A stretch of 64,000 bases of DNA from Bordetella genomosp. 1 (GTDB taxonomy: Bacteria; Pseudomonadota; Gammaproteobacteria; Burkholderiales; Burkholderiaceae_B). Location of the stretch: the NCBI RefSeq assembly GCF_002261335.1, contig NZ_NEVL01000006.1, positions 310,001-374,000 of the forward strand, read 5' to 3'. Numbering within the stretch: the first letter of the stretch is position 1; the number at the start of each line of letters is the position of its first letter. Position numbers and translations under genes: made by a program. Below the pieces are notes generated by a model, which ran no database searches, was not told the origin of the DNA, and worked only from the letters and a program-made list of their open reading frames with translations. Positions 52,310 to 62,250 of this stretch are shown here, in pieces.

Positions 52310-53647
52310 ATGAATCTGCATCGCCTGCTCAAGCAACGCGAGGCCGACGGCAAGCCCTTGCGGGTTGCGCTGATCGGCACCGGCAAGTTCGCCTCCATGT
52401 TTCTGTCGCAGGCCCAGCGCACCCCCGGCCTGCGCCTGGTGGCCGTGGTCGACGCCCATCCCGGCAACGCCCGCGCCGCCCTCACCCGCGCCGGCTGGCC
52501 CGCCCATGCGCTCAACGCCAGCAGCATCCACGAGGCATTCAAGTCCGGCAAGGTGTATTGCTGCGACGACGCGGCCACCACCATCGCCGACCCCGACGTC
52601 GAGATCGTCATCGACGCCAGCGCGGGCGCCGCGGCCGGGATCGAACACGCGCTGGTCTGCGTCGAATACGGCAAGCACATGATCATGGCCAACGTGTCGG
52701 CCGACGCGCTGGCCGGCCCGCTCATGGCGCGCCGCGCGCGCGAGGCCGGGCTCGTCTACTCGCTGGCCTATGGCGACCAGCCCGCGCTGATCTGCGAAAT
52801 GGTCGACTGGGCGCGCGCCAGCGGCTTCGAGGTGATCGCGTCGGGCAAGGGCACCAAGTACCTGCCCGAGTTCCACACCTCCACGCCCGACACGGTGTGG
52901 CCGTACTACGGCTTCACCGACGAGATGGTGGCCGCAGGCGACTTCGACGCCCAGATGTTCAACAGCTTTCTCGACGGCACCAAGAGCGCGCTCGAGATGG
53001 CCAGCACCTGCAACGCCACCGGGCTCACGCCGTCGCCGTCGGGCCTGCATTTTCCGCCCTGCGGCGCCGACGACCTGGCGCGCGTGCTGCGGCCGCGCGA
53101 AGACGGCGGCACGCTGCATCATCGCGGCCAGGTCGAGGTCGTGAGCTCGCTCGAGCGCGACGGCCGCCCCGTGTTCCGCGACCTGCGCTGGGGCGTCTAC
53201 GTCACGGTGGCCGCCGACAGCGACTTCGTGCGGCGCTGCTTCAAGGAATACGGCATGATCACCGACCCCAGCGGCAACTTCGCGGCGATGTACAAGCCCT
53301 ATCACCTGATCGGGCTGGAGCTGGGCATGAGCGTGGCGAGCGTGGGCCTGCGGCGCGAGCCCACCGGCTCGCCCACCGCCTGGCATGCCGACGTGATCGC
53401 CACCGCCAAGCGCGACATGGAGCCCGGCCAGGAGATCGACGGCGAGGGCGGCTACACGGTCTTCGGCAAGCTGATGCCGGCGCGCCAGTCCGTGGCCGAC
53501 GCCTATCTGCCGCTCGGGCTGGCGCAGGGCGTCACGCTCAAGCGCGCCGTGCGCCAGTCGCAACCGATCCGCTGGAGCGACGTGGCCAGCGACGAAGAAT
53601 CGCGCGCGGCACGCTATCGCCGCGAAATGGAACAGATCTTCGGCTGA
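52310..53647 (+). CDS. NAD(P)-dependent dehydrogenase with C-terminal SAF domain
   Basis: A 445-residue protein. The N-terminal Rossmann domain starts LRVALIGTGKFASMFLSQ and resembles homoserine dehydrogenase. The C-terminal part (residues about 350-440, AKRDMEPGQEIDGEGGYTV, then QGVTLKRAV) is a SAF domain, which is why relatives are sometimes mislabelled FlgA. The substrate is unknown. The ATG at 52310 follows CAGGAGCC. An E2 acyltransferase gene follows after 10 bases, so both belong to one transcript. Confidence 0.85.
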   Translation: MNLHRLLKQREADGKPLRVALIGTGKFASMFLSQAQRTPGLRLVAVVDAHPGNARAALTRAGWPAHALNASSIHEAFKSGKVYCCDDAATTIADPDVEIVIDASAGAAAGIEHALVCVEYGKHMIMANVSADALAGPLMARRAREAGLVYSLAYGDQPALICEMVDWARASGFEVIASGKGTKYLPEFHTSTPDTVWPYYGFTDEMVAAGDFDAQMFNSFLDGTKSALEMASTCNATGLTPSPSGLHFPPCGADDLARVLRPREDGGTLHHRGQVEVVSSLERDGRPVFRDLRWGVYVTVAADSDFVRRCFKEYGMITDPSGNFAAMYKPYHLIGLELGMSVASVGLRREPTGSPTAWHADVIATAKRDMEPGQEIDGEGGYTVFGKLMPARQSVADAYLPLGLAQGVTLKRAVRQSQPIRWSDVASDEESRAARYRREMEQIFG

Positions 53648-53657
53648 GCGGCGCGCC

Positions 53658-54806
53658 ATGGGCTACCTGCTTCAGCTGCCGGCCGCCATCGATGAAGGCG
53701 ACGGCACGGTGCTGCACGAATGGCTGTGCGACGAAGGCACCGCCGTCACGGCCGGCACCGCGCTGGCCGCGATCGAGACCGGCAAGACGGTGGTCGACCT
53801 CACCGCCCCGCAGGACGGCACGCTGGTGCGGCGGCTTGCGCTGCCCGGCACGTCGCTGCGCGCCGGCGACGCCGTCGCCGTGATGGCGCTGGCCCACGAC
53901 ACCGAGGCCACGCTGGCGCCGTTGCTCAAGCGCGCGCCGCCGGTGCGCGGCACGGCCACGGCCGAGGTGCAGGCCAGCCCCGCCCTGCGCCGCCTGGCCG
54001 CCGAGCTCGACGTGGACCTGGCGCAGATCACCGGCACCGGACCGCATGGCCGCGTATCACGGCGCGACATCGAAACCGCTCACGAACGCCAGCGACTGCA
54101 TCCCGCCGCACGCAACCGGCCGCCCGCGGCCGACCAGCATGTGGCGCACACGCCGATGCGGCGCGTGATCGCGCGCCGCATGAGCGAGGCCAAGCGCACC
54201 ATCCCGCATTTCTACCTGAGCGTGGACTGTGCGATGGACGCGCTGCTGCAATGGCGGGCCGGCTTCAATCAGCAGACCCAGGCCCGGCTGTCGGTGAACG
54301 ATCTCATCGTGCGGGCCAGCGCGCTGGCGCTGCGCGAGGTACCCGAGGCCAACGTGAGCTGGCGCGAAGACGGGCTCGTGCGGCACGGCCACATCGACGT
54401 GGCGATCGCGGTGGCCACGCCGGGCGGGCTGCTCACGCCCATCCTGCACGACGCCGACAGCGTGCCGCTGGCCGACTACGCGGCCGCCACCGCCGAGCTC
54501 GCGCGCCGCGCGCGCGACGGGCACCTCCGGCGCGAAGACTATATCGGCGGCTCCATGACCGTGACCAATCTCGGGATGTATGGCGTCAGCCGCTTCGGCG
54601 CGATCATCAATCCGCCGCAGGCGCTGATCCTCGCCTGCGGCGCCGCCGAAGAACGGCCGGCCGCGGTGGACGGCAGGCTCGCGCTCGCCACGCTGATGAG
54701 CGTCACGCTCTCGGCCGACCATCGCGCGGTCGACGGCGTGCTCGGCGCCCGCTGGCTGGCGGCGTTCCGGCATCTGATCGAGCATCCGGAACGCCTGCAG
54801 GGCTGA
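53658..54806 (+). CDS. 2-oxo acid dehydrogenase E2 component (dihydrolipoamide acyltransferase)
   Basis: A 382-residue E2 protein: one lipoyl domain with lipoyl-lysine Lys43 (IETGKTVVDL), a peripheral-subunit-binding domain (SPALRRLAAELDVDLAQITG), then the catalytic domain with SADHRAVDG near the C-terminus. It transfers an acyl group from E1 to CoA. No E1 or E3 gene is adjacent. The pairing with a SAF-type dehydrogenase suggests an acetoin- or other 2-oxo-acid route or an unrelated acyl-transfer role; the substrate is unclear. Confidence 0.88.
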   Translation: MGYLLQLPAAIDEGDGTVLHEWLCDEGTAVTAGTALAAIETGKTVVDLTAPQDGTLVRRLALPGTSLRAGDAVAVMALAHDTEATLAPLLKRAPPVRGTATAEVQASPALRRLAAELDVDLAQITGTGPHGRVSRRDIETAHERQRLHPAARNRPPAADQHVAHTPMRRVIARRMSEAKRTIPHFYLSVDCAMDALLQWRAGFNQQTQARLSVNDLIVRASALALREVPEANVSWREDGLVRHGHIDVAIAVATPGGLLTPILHDADSVPLADYAAATAELARRARDGHLRREDYIGGSMTVTNLGMYGVSRFGAIINPPQALILACGAAEERPAAVDGRLALATLMSVTLSADHRAVDGVLGARWLAAFRHLIEHPERLQG

Positions 54807-54837
54807 GACCCGAGCGCGTCGCGAGCGCCGCCCCGCA

Positions 54838-56355
54838 CTACTTGCTCAACGCAGCGAAGGCCTCGTCCAGACGGGTCTGCGCCGCGCCCAGGCGTGCGCG
54901 CGCCTGCTTACCCCACTCGCGGTCCGAGGCCAGCGTGGCTTCGGCCTGCTTCTGCATGCGCGCCACTTCCTTGGGCTGCGGTCCGCCGATACCCAGGCTG
55001 GCGTTCACCATGTTGCGCGCCGTCAGCGACTCGCGGAAATCGGCCTCGGACAGGGGCAGCTGCGCGTTCTCGATGCCGAAGCTCTTGGCCGACTCGGTGT
55101 AGATGCGGCGCACCTGGTCCATCGGCAACTCGGCGGGCTTCAGGTCGTTGGCGCGGCCGTAGCTCACCAGTTCGGAGGCGAAATGATGGCCCACGCGGAA
55201 CGGCACGTCGGCCTTGCGCTGCAGCTCGTCGGCGAGCTCGGTGGTGGTGGAGTAGTCGGCGTTCACCTCGGCCAGCGCGCGTTCCGGATTGAGCACCAGT
55301 CCGCCGAGCAGGGCCGACAGCTTGCGGTACATGTCGGTGGCGCCATCGACCGCGTCCTGCGCCTGCTCGCGCTTGTAGTCGGGCATGCCCGGCGTCACGT
55401 TGTGCGCCACCATCAGCGCGGTGATGGATTGGCCGATGGTGTCGCTGGCCTGCAGCCGCGTCACGTTCAGCGCATAGGGATTGCGCTTCTGCGGCATGAT
55501 GCTGCTGGTGCCGGTCAGCTTGCCCTCCTGCAGCATCAGCCAGGGCTTGGGCTGGTGATACTGCGTATGCACGTCCTGCACGAAGGCGCCCACGGTCAGT
55601 GCCATGGTGCTCGCGAGCATGGCCGACTCGGCGCCGATGTCTATCTGCGCCAGCTGATTGGCGTCGTAGGAGTTCTCCGCCACGCCGTCGAAGCCGAGCA
55701 GGTCGGCCAGCCGCTTGCGGTCCACCGGGAAGCTCGACGTGCCCAGCGCCGCCGAGCCCATCGGGCTGAGGTTCAGCCGCGCATAGGCCTGGCGCACGCG
55801 CTCGGCGTCGCGGGCCAGTGCCGCCGAGTAGCCCAGCAGATAGTGGCCATATGTGATGGGCTGGGCCTGCACGCCGTTGGTGTAGGCCGGCACGATCACG
55901 TCGGCGTAGCGCGCCGCCAGGGTGTTGAAGCGTTCGTGCGTGTCGTTGAGCGCGTCATACAGATCGAGCATGCGGTCGCGCAGCATCACGCGCCGCGTGG
56001 TGGCCAGGATGTCCTGGCGGCTGCGCCCCGAATGCATGCGCGTCGCGTCGGGCCCGGCGATCTTGGTGATGAGCGGTTCGAGCTGCAGATAGTCGCCCGG
56101 CCGCTTGCCGCCCGGCTTGTCGCCGTCGGCGATCACCTGCGCCACCGCCTGCGCGGTCTTCACGCCGAGGTCGCGCGGCAGAATGCCCTGCTCCACCGTC
56201 ATCACGGTGGATGCCTTGTTGAATTCGCCCAGCCAATAGAAGTTGTCGCGCCGGGGCGCGCCGTCGGCGGCCGTGGCGGTGGCGCAGGCGCCGGCCAGCA
56301 GCGCGGCGGCCAGGGCGCGCGCGATCCCGCGCACCGGAAATTGCATCGTGGACAT
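54838..56355 (-). CDS. Periplasmic argininosuccinate-lyase-like protein
   Basis: A 505-residue member of the fumarase/aspartase superfamily, closest to argininosuccinate lyase: MHSGRSRQD, then the signature GTSSIMPQKRNPYALN. Unlike the metabolic enzyme, it has an N-terminal Sec signal peptide (RALAAALLAGACATATA), so it should be exported. The substrate may be an amino-acid or aminopolycarboxylate adduct; this is inference. The ATG at 56355 was chosen because a longer in-frame reading runs antisense through the neighbouring LysR gene. It is divergent from that LysR gene. Confidence 0.85.
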   Translation of the reverse strand: MSTMQFPVRGIARALAAALLAGACATATAADGAPRRDNFYWLGEFNKASTVMTVEQGILPRDLGVKTAQAVAQVIADGDKPGGKRPGDYLQLEPLITKIAGPDATRMHSGRSRQDILATTRRVMLRDRMLDLYDALNDTHERFNTLAARYADVIVPAYTNGVQAQPITYGHYLLGYSAALARDAERVRQAYARLNLSPMGSAALGTSSFPVDRKRLADLLGFDGVAENSYDANQLAQIDIGAESAMLASTMALTVGAFVQDVHTQYHQPKPWLMLQEGKLTGTSSIMPQKRNPYALNVTRLQASDTIGQSITALMVAHNVTPGMPDYKREQAQDAVDGATDMYRKLSALLGGLVLNPERALAEVNADYSTTTELADELQRKADVPFRVGHHFASELVSYGRANDLKPAELPMDQVRRIYTESAKSFGIENAQLPLSEADFRESLTARNMVNASLGIGGPQPKEVARMQKQAEATLASDREWGKQARARLGAAQTRLDEAFAALSK

Positions 56356-56490
56356 GACTGTCTCCAGGGTTATCGCGCACCGCGCCGCGGTGCGCTGGCG
56401 GGCTCGCAGATGGCCCGATTCGAGGCATCTTAGACAGCGCCTGGAGAAACGTAAAATATATGCGCCAAGGCCAAAACATACTTTTAATAT

Positions 56491-57432
56491 ATGGCGATGG
56501 AACTTCGACACCTGCGCTATTTTCTTGCCGTCGCCGAGGCCGGCCACATGACCCGCGCGGCCCAGGGCCTCGGCCTGCAGCAGCCGCCGCTGTCGATGCA
56601 GATCCGCGCGCTGGAGCATGAGCTCGGCTGCGTGCTGTTCGAGCGCCTGCCGCGCGGCGTGGCCCTCACCGCGGCGGGCCAACGGCTGGTGCCGCTGGCG
56701 CGCCGGCTCGTGGGCGACGCTGGGCAGCTCATCGACACCATGCGCCGCGTGGGCGCGGGCATGGCCGGCGAGCTCGCGCTGGCCTTCACCAGCTCGGCGT
56801 CGGCGCACGCGCTCACCGCGACGCTGCTGCGCGCGCTGCGCCAGTCCCACCCGGGGCTGCACACCGCCGTGCGCGAACACAATGCGGCCGAAATCATGGA
56901 GCAGGTGCGCGCCGGCCAGCTCGACGCGGGCCTGCTGCGCCGCACCGTACAGGCCGAGGACGGCCTGCGCTGCGACGTGTTGCTCGAAGAGGAGATGCTG
57001 CTCGCCCTGCCGCTCGACCACCCGCTCGCGCGCCGCTACGACGCCGACGCCCCGCGCTCGCGCCTGCCCACGCTCGCGCTGGGCGAGCTCGCGCAGGAAT
57101 CGTTCATCCTGGTGCGCCGTCCCGGCGCGCCCGGCATGTATGGCGACCTGCTCGAACGCCTCACGCAGCTCGGCCTGCGCGTGCGCATCGCGGCCGAGGT
57201 CGAACGCATGATGACCAACCTGAACCTGGTGGCCGCGGGCGCGGGCGTGTCGGTGGTGCCGGCCTCGATGCGCGGCAAGGACAGCGGTGGCGTGGCCTAC
57301 TTCCGCATGCGTGCCCGCGAGCGGCTCACCGCGCCCATGACGCTGGTGTACCGCCCCCAGCCGGGCAACCCCCCGCTCGACGTGCTGGTGGCGCTGGCGC
57401 ACCGGCTGGGCGCGGAACGCGCCCGCGGCTGA
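56491..57432 (+). CDS. LysR family transcriptional regulator
   Basis: A 313-residue LysR regulator beginning MAMELRHLRYFLAVAEAGHM, with the helix-turn-helix in residues 1-60 (LGLQQPPLSMQIRALEHELG) and a standard effector domain. The CbnR/BenM-like start suggests control of catabolic genes. It is divergent from the exported lyase-like gene, across 135 bases containing AT-rich TAATATAT/AAATATAT motifs next to its own start. It probably regulates that gene. Confidence 0.92.
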   Translation: MAMELRHLRYFLAVAEAGHMTRAAQGLGLQQPPLSMQIRALEHELGCVLFERLPRGVALTAAGQRLVPLARRLVGDAGQLIDTMRRVGAGMAGELALAFTSSASAHALTATLLRALRQSHPGLHTAVREHNAAEIMEQVRAGQLDAGLLRRTVQAEDGLRCDVLLEEEMLLALPLDHPLARRYDADAPRSRLPTLALGELAQESFILVRRPGAPGMYGDLLERLTQLGLRVRIAAEVERMMTNLNLVAAGAGVSVVPASMRGKDSGGVAYFRMRARERLTAPMTLVYRPQPGNPPLDVLVALAHRLGAERARG

Positions 57433-57510
57433 TCGTTGCCGGCGCAACCATTGCGCCAGCGCTCATGCCGGCCCTGCTTGCGCCTCCGCGCAACGGCGCG
57501 GCGCGGGCAA

Positions 57511-57542
57511 AAAAAAATGGTGCGCCGAGGCGCACCATTTTT
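57511..57542. terminator. Bidirectional intrinsic terminator between lysR and ilvD
   Basis: A perfect 12-bp stem AAATGGTGCGCC (57515-57526), loop GA, GGCGCACCATTT (57529-57540) with A and T runs at either side. It ends both convergent genes. Confidence 0.92.
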
Positions 57543-57558
57543 CTCAGGCGAGACGCGA

Positions 57559-59418
57559 TCAGCGCTTGAGCTGGCTCAGGTCGCGCACGGCGCCGCGGTC
57601 GGCCGAGGTGGCCAGCGCGGCATAGGCCTGCAGCGCCTGCGACACCACGCGCTCGCGGTCGACCGGCTGCCAGGCCTTGTCGCCACGCGCCACCATGGCG
57701 GCGCGACGCTCGGCCAGCAGGGCGTCAGAGACGGCCAGGTGGATGCGGCGGTTGGGGATGTCGATCTCGATGGTGTCGCCATCCTCGACCAGGCCGATCG
57801 TGCCGCCTTCGGCCGCTTCCGGCGAGGCATGGCCGATCACCAGGCCCGACGAACCGCCCGAGAAGCGGCCATCGGTGAACAGCGCGCAGACCTTGCCCAG
57901 GCCCTTGGACTTCAGGTACGAGGTCGGGTAGAGCATTTCCTGCATGCCGGGGCCGCCTTTGGGGCCTTCGTAGCGGATGATGACCACATCGCCCGCCACG
58001 ACCTCGTCGTTCAGGATGCCGTCGACCGCATCTTCCTGGGCCTCGAACACGCGCGCGCGGCCGGTGAAGACCCACTGCGATTCGTCCACGCCCGCGGTCT
58101 TGACGATGCAGCCCTTCTCGGCGAGGTTGCCGTAGAGCACGGCCAGACCGCCATCCTTGGAGTAGGCGTTTTCCTTGCTGCGGATGCAACCGGTCTTGCG
58201 ATCGGTGTCGAGCGTGAGGAAGGTCTTTTCCTGGCTGAAGGCCACCTGCGTGGGCACGCCGCCGGGCGCCGCGCGGTAGAACTTCTGCGCGTCCTCGCCG
58301 GCGCCGCCGGCCACGTCCCAGGCCGCGATCGCGTTGCCCAGGGTGCCGCTGTGCACGTTGCCGCAGCTCAGGTCGAGCAGGTCGGCGCGCGCGAGCTCAC
58401 CCAGGATGCCCAGGATGCCGCCGGCGCGGTGCACGTCTTCGATGTGGTATTTGTCGGTGGCGGGCGCCGCCTTGCACAGGCACGGCACCTTGCGCGAGAT
58501 GCGATCGATGTCGGTCATGGAGAAGTCGACACCGGCCTCCTGGGCCGCGGCCAGCAGGTGCAGCACGGTGTTGGTCGAACCGCCCATGGCCACGTCGAGC
58601 GCCATCGCGTTTTCGAAGGCCGACTTGGTGGCGATGCTGCGCGGCAGGACCGAGGCGTCGTCTTGTTCGTAGTAGCGCTTGCACAGGTCCACCACCAGGC
58701 GGCCGGCCTGCTCGAACAGGCCCTTGCGCCAGGCGTGCGTGGCAACGATGGTGCCGTTGCCGGGCAGGGCCAGGCCGATGGCCTCGGTCAGGCAGTTCAT
58801 CGAGTTGGCGGTGAACATGCCCGAACAGGAACCGCACGTGGGGCAGGCGCTGCGTTCGATCTGCTCGGCTTCCGCATCGCTCACGGTAGGGTCGGCGGCC
58901 TTGATCATGGCGTCGACCAGGTCGATCTTGGCCAGCACCTTGCCGTCGGTGGGCGAGATCACCTTGCCCGCTTCCATCGGACCGCCCGAGACGAACACCA
59001 CGGGGATGTTCAGGCGCATCGCGGCCATCAGCATCCCGGGGGTGATCTTGTCGCAGTTGGAGATGCACACCATCGCGTCGGCGCAGTGGGCATTGACCAT
59101 GTATTCGACGGAATCGGCGATCAGCTCGCGCGACGGCAGCGAATACAGCATGCCGCCGTGACCCATGGCGATGCCGTCATCGACCGCGATGGTGTTGAAT
59201 TCCTTGGCGACGCCGCCCGCCTGCTCGATCTCGCGTGCGACCAGCGCGCCCAGGTCGCGCAGGTGCACGTGGCCGGGTACGAACTGGGTGAACGAATTGA
59301 CCACGGCGATGATCGGCTTGCCGAAATCGCCATCTTTCATGCCAGTGGCACGCCAGAGAGCGCGGGCGCCAGCCATGTTGCGGCCGTGGGTCGAGGTGCG
59401 GGAGCGGTAGTGCGGCAT
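57559..59418 (-). CDS. ilvD: Dihydroxy-acid dehydratase IlvD
   Basis: A 619-residue Fe-S dehydratase of isoleucine/valine biosynthesis. It is very close to enterobacterial IlvD throughout: [20 protein letters not shown], then the cluster cysteines in [11 protein letters not shown] and [11 protein letters not shown]. The ATG at 59418 gives the standard length; a start ten codons upstream is possible but unlike the family. The LysR gene upstream on the same strand is 105 bases away and may or may not be co-transcribed. The shared terminator at 57511 ends it. Confidence 0.96.
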   Translation of the reverse strand: MPHYRSRTSTHGRNMAGARALWRATGMKDGDFGKPIIAVVNSFTQFVPGHVHLRDLGALVAREIEQAGGVAKEFNTIAVDDGIAMGHGGMLYSLPSRELIADSVEYMVNAHCADAMVCISNCDKITPGMLMAAMRLNIPVVFVSGGPMEAGKVISPTDGKVLAKIDLVDAMIKAADPTVSDAEAEQIERSACPTCGSCSGMFTANSMNCLTEAIGLALPGNGTIVATHAWRKGLFEQAGRLVVDLCKRYYEQDDASVLPRSIATKSAFENAMALDVAMGGSTNTVLHLLAAAQEAGVDFSMTDIDRISRKVPCLCKAAPATDKYHIEDVHRAGGILGILGELARADLLDLSCGNVHSGTLGNAIAAWDVAGGAGEDAQKFYRAAPGGVPTQVAFSQEKTFLTLDTDRKTGCIRSKENAYSKDGGLAVLYGNLAEKGCIVKTAGVDESQWVFTGRARVFEAQEDAVDGILNDEVVAGDVVIIRYEGPKGGPGMQEMLYPTSYLKSKGLGKVCALFTDGRFSGGSSGLVIGHASPEAAEGGTIGLVEDGDTIEIDIPNRRIHLAVSDALLAERRAAMVARGDKAWQPVDRERVVSQALQAYAALATSADRGAVRDLSQLKR

Positions 59419-59522
59419 AGCCTTCTCGAAATAAGAGGGGTTCGGCAAAGCGGTAAATCATACGCTGGAACCGCCCCCGGCGTGCTGAAGCCCGCCTGAC
59501 AGGGCGCCCTCCCCCGCCCGGA

Positions 59523-60443
59523 TCAGCGCCGCCGCGAGCCCGCCAGCGCCGCCGGCCGGTCGGCGCTGAGCGCCTGCAGCATCTCCACCACCTGGCGCAG
59601 CGCGCGGCTCAGCGGCTTGTCGCGCCGCATCACGATGGCCAGCCGCCGCACCAGCCGCGGCGTGAGCGACTGCACCCGCAGGCCCGCGCGGTTGCCGGCC
59701 CGGGCCACCGCCATGCGCGGCACGATGCCGCAGCCCAGGCCCGCCCGCACGAATTCCTTGAGCGCCTCGGTGCTGCCCAGCTCGGTGGCCGGGCGCACCG
59801 CCACGCCGGCGTCCTCGAACCACTCGTCGATGATGTCGCGCGTGCGCGCGCCCGGCTCGAACAGCACCAGCGACTGCGCGGCCAGCACCTGCGGCGTGAC
59901 GCGCGCCACGGCGGCGGCCGCCTCCGGGAAGATCACCACGAATTCGTCGTCCATCAGCGGCGTGACCTGGAAGGCGCGGCCGGCGACCGGCAGCGTCACC
60001 AGGCCGAGATCGAGCTGGTTGTGCTCGACCTCGCGCAGGATGTCGGCGGTGTTGCCCACGCTGGCCACCACCTCGATGTCCGGGTAGCGCCCGCGCAGGC
60101 CGGCCAGCGCCTGCGGCAGCAGGTAGGTGCAGGCGGTGGCGCCGGTGCCGAGCCGCACGCGCCCCGACACGCCGGTGGCGAGCGACTGCATGGCCTGGTC
60201 GGCGTCGGCCACCGCGGCTTCGATGCGGCGCAGGTGATCGACCAGCTCGGCGCCGGCCGCCGTGGGGCTGACGCGCCGGCCCAGGCGCTCGACCAGCCGC
60301 AGGCCATAGCGGCGCTCGAGCGCGCGCACCTGCTGGCTCACGGCGGGCTGGGTCAGGCCGTTGCGCTCGGCCGCGGCCGAAAAGCTGCCCAGCTCGAAGA
60401 TATCGAGCAACACCCGCAAGTGATCGAGATTGAGTCCGCGCAT
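59523..60443 (-). CDS. LysR family transcriptional regulator
   Basis: A 306-residue regulator: helix-turn-helix LGSFSAAAERNGLTQPAVSQ within the first 50 residues, then a substrate-binding-like domain with GNTADILREVEHNQLDLGLV. It resembles the CysB/CbbR-like subgroup of generic LysR proteins. The start MRGLNLDHLRVL at 60443 was preferred over an ATG six codons upstream. It lies between an AraC regulator and ilvD on the same strand; its target is not evident. Confidence 0.9.
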   Translation of the reverse strand: MRGLNLDHLRVLLDIFELGSFSAAAERNGLTQPAVSQQVRALERRYGLRLVERLGRRVSPTAAGAELVDHLRRIEAAVADADQAMQSLATGVSGRVRLGTGATACTYLLPQALAGLRGRYPDIEVVASVGNTADILREVEHNQLDLGLVTLPVAGRAFQVTPLMDDEFVVIFPEAAAAVARVTPQVLAAQSLVLFEPGARTRDIIDEWFEDAGVAVRPATELGSTEALKEFVRAGLGCGIVPRMAVARAGNRAGLRVQSLTPRLVRRLAIVMRRDKPLSRALRQVVEMLQALSADRPAALAGSRRR

Positions 60444-60492
60444 CCGGCCGTCCGCGGGCACGGGCCGGGAGGCCGGTGCCGAAAAACGCTCA

Positions 60493-61335
60493 TCATACGG
60501 CGGCGGCCGCGTCGCCCCAGCGGAAGTAGTCGCGCGGCGACACGCCGAGCGTGCGGCGGAACATCGTGGCGAACGCGCCGGGGCTCGCGTAGCCGAGCCG
60601 CAGCGCCACGTCGGCGATGGCCGCGCCGCGCGACAGCAGCGCCAGTGCCTCCATCAGCAGCACGCGCTGGCGCCATTCATTGAAGCTCGCCCCGGTCTGG
60701 GCGCGGAACATCCGGGTCAGGCTGCGCCGGCTGAGCCCGCCGTAGGCGGCCCAGGCGTCCAGGCCCTCGCGGCTGGCGGGATCGCGCAGCAGCGCCTGGC
60801 AGATGCGCCGCAGCCGCGGCTCGGCGGGCAGCGGCACGTGCAGCGAGGCAGGGCAGACCTGCCGCATCTCGTCGAGGATGAGCGCATGGATGTGGCCGGC
60901 GCGCGCGCTGGGGGCCTCGGCGCGCTGCAGCTTGATGGCCTCGCCGATCAGCGCCTGCAGCAGCGGCGAGACCTGGATCGGCTGACAGTCGGTGGGCAAC
61001 CCGCCGAGCTGCGGATCCATGTAGAGCGCCCGGATCGCCACGCTGTCCCAGCCGCGCTTCTGGTGCAGCATGCCGGGCGGCAGCCACAGCGCCTGCCCGG
61101 GCGCCACCACCCAGTTGCCGGTTTCGGTGAGCACGGTGACCACGCCCTGCAGCGCGTAGAGCAGCAGGCCGCGATCGTGCCGCTGCGGCGCGCTCACCGC
61201 GCCGGCCGCGAAATCGTCGGCGCGCGCGGAGATCGCACAGGGCGGATGCGGGCGGGAGTCCTGAGGCGAGGCCAGGAAGGGGTCGGGGAAGACGGGCGCA
61301 GGGGCGGGGGCAGGGGTTTTCGCGATCGCAGGCAT
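60493..61335 (-). CDS. AraC family transcriptional regulator with cupin sensor
   Basis: A 280-residue regulator. The N-terminal half has a cupin-like sensor (GNWVVAPGQALWLPPGMLHQ); the C-terminal 100 residues hold the two AraC helix-turn-helices, with YGGLSRRSLTRMFRAQTGAS and RLGYASPGAFATMFRRTLG. The ATG at 61335 begins MPAIAKTPA; the frame extends upstream without family similarity. It is followed after about 50 bases by a LysR gene on the same strand. Confidence 0.92.
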   Translation of the reverse strand: MPAIAKTPAPAPAPVFPDPFLASPQDSRPHPPCAISARADDFAAGAVSAPQRHDRGLLLYALQGVVTVLTETGNWVVAPGQALWLPPGMLHQKRGWDSVAIRALYMDPQLGGLPTDCQPIQVSPLLQALIGEAIKLQRAEAPSARAGHIHALILDEMRQVCPASLHVPLPAEPRLRRICQALLRDPASREGLDAWAAYGGLSRRSLTRMFRAQTGASFNEWRQRVLLMEALALLSRGAAIADVALRLGYASPGAFATMFRRTLGVSPRDYFRWGDAAAAV

Positions 61336-61688
61336 GGAGCAACGTACTACGTGTGAACAACGTACAACGGCGCAACGAATGAAACGACGGCGACCCTGGC
61401 GGGGCGCAAGCCCCGGTCGGCGTGCGGCGCCTGGCGCTCCATCACGAGGAGGGCCATGACGCGGGTCTGCAGGCGGCCGGAAGGCTTGCAGCATGATACG
61501 GCAAGCCCGCCGCCCCGCCAGTGCGGGTTAACGACTAGGTCCGTGTCACCCCGACATATAAGATTTGCTTATTCAAACCATAAAAACAGAAACCTTCACT
61601 TATTCTCGACGGCGGCGCAAACTTATGCCTGGCCGTGATCGACACGGCCGCGAGCCCCTGAATTCGCGCCTCTCGGCGTGCCAAGACC

Positions 61689-62240
61689 ATGAATGCGCCC
61701 CTTCCCCTGACTCCCACCGTGCTGGTCCGCGACACGATCGACGCCGACCTGCCCGCGATCGCCGCCATCTATGCCCAGCACGTGCTGCATGGCACGGCCT
61801 CCTTCGAACTGGAGCCGCCCTCGGAGGCGGAGATGCGCCAGCGCCACGCCACGGTGATCGGCCATGGCCTGCCCTACCTCACCGCCGAGTGCGGCGGGGC
61901 GGTCGTGGGCTACGCCTATGCCACGCCCTATCGGCCGCGGCCGGCCTATCGGCATACGGTGGAAGACTCGGTGTATGTGCAGGCCGGGCGCGCCGGCCTG
62001 GGCATCGGCGGCAAGCTGCTCGCCGCCCTGATCCAGCGCTGCACCGAAGGCGGCTGGCGCCAGATGCTGGCCATCGTCGGCGACAGCCGCAATGCCGCCT
62101 CGCTGGCCCTGCATGCGCGCCAGGGATTCCATCCCGTGGGCACGCTGCGCGACGTGGGCTTCAAACACGGCGAGTGGCGCGACACCGTGCTGATGCAGCG
62201 CGAGCTCGGCGACGGCAGCCGCACGCCGCCGTCGCGCTGA
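61689..62240 (+). CDS. GNAT family N-acetyltransferase (Pat-type)
   Basis: A 183-residue acetyltransferase resembling phosphinothricin N-acetyltransferases: RDTIDADLPAIAAIYAQHVL at the N-terminus, TASFELEPPS, the acetyl-CoA loop RAGLGIGGKLLAALI and the C-terminal GFKHGEWRDTVLMQREL. The natural substrate is probably an amino acid analogue such as methionine sulfone. It stands alone, about 350 bases from the divergent AraC gene; in that gap I see only an AT-rich promoter-like stretch at 61555-61625. Confidence 0.88.
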   Translation: MNAPLPLTPTVLVRDTIDADLPAIAAIYAQHVLHGTASFELEPPSEAEMRQRHATVIGHGLPYLTAECGGAVVGYAYATPYRPRPAYRHTVEDSVYVQAGRAGLGIGGKLLAALIQRCTEGGWRQMLAIVGDSRNAASLALHARQGFHPVGTLRDVGFKHGEWRDTVLMQRELGDGSRTPPSR

Positions 62241-62250
62241 ACGCTGCCGT

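Noticed and set aside
56356..57447. In-frame upstream extension of the argininosuccinate-lyase-like gene (to 869 residues)
   Set aside because: The extra part is antisense to a clear LysR gene and has low-complexity composition. The signal peptide fits a start at 56355.
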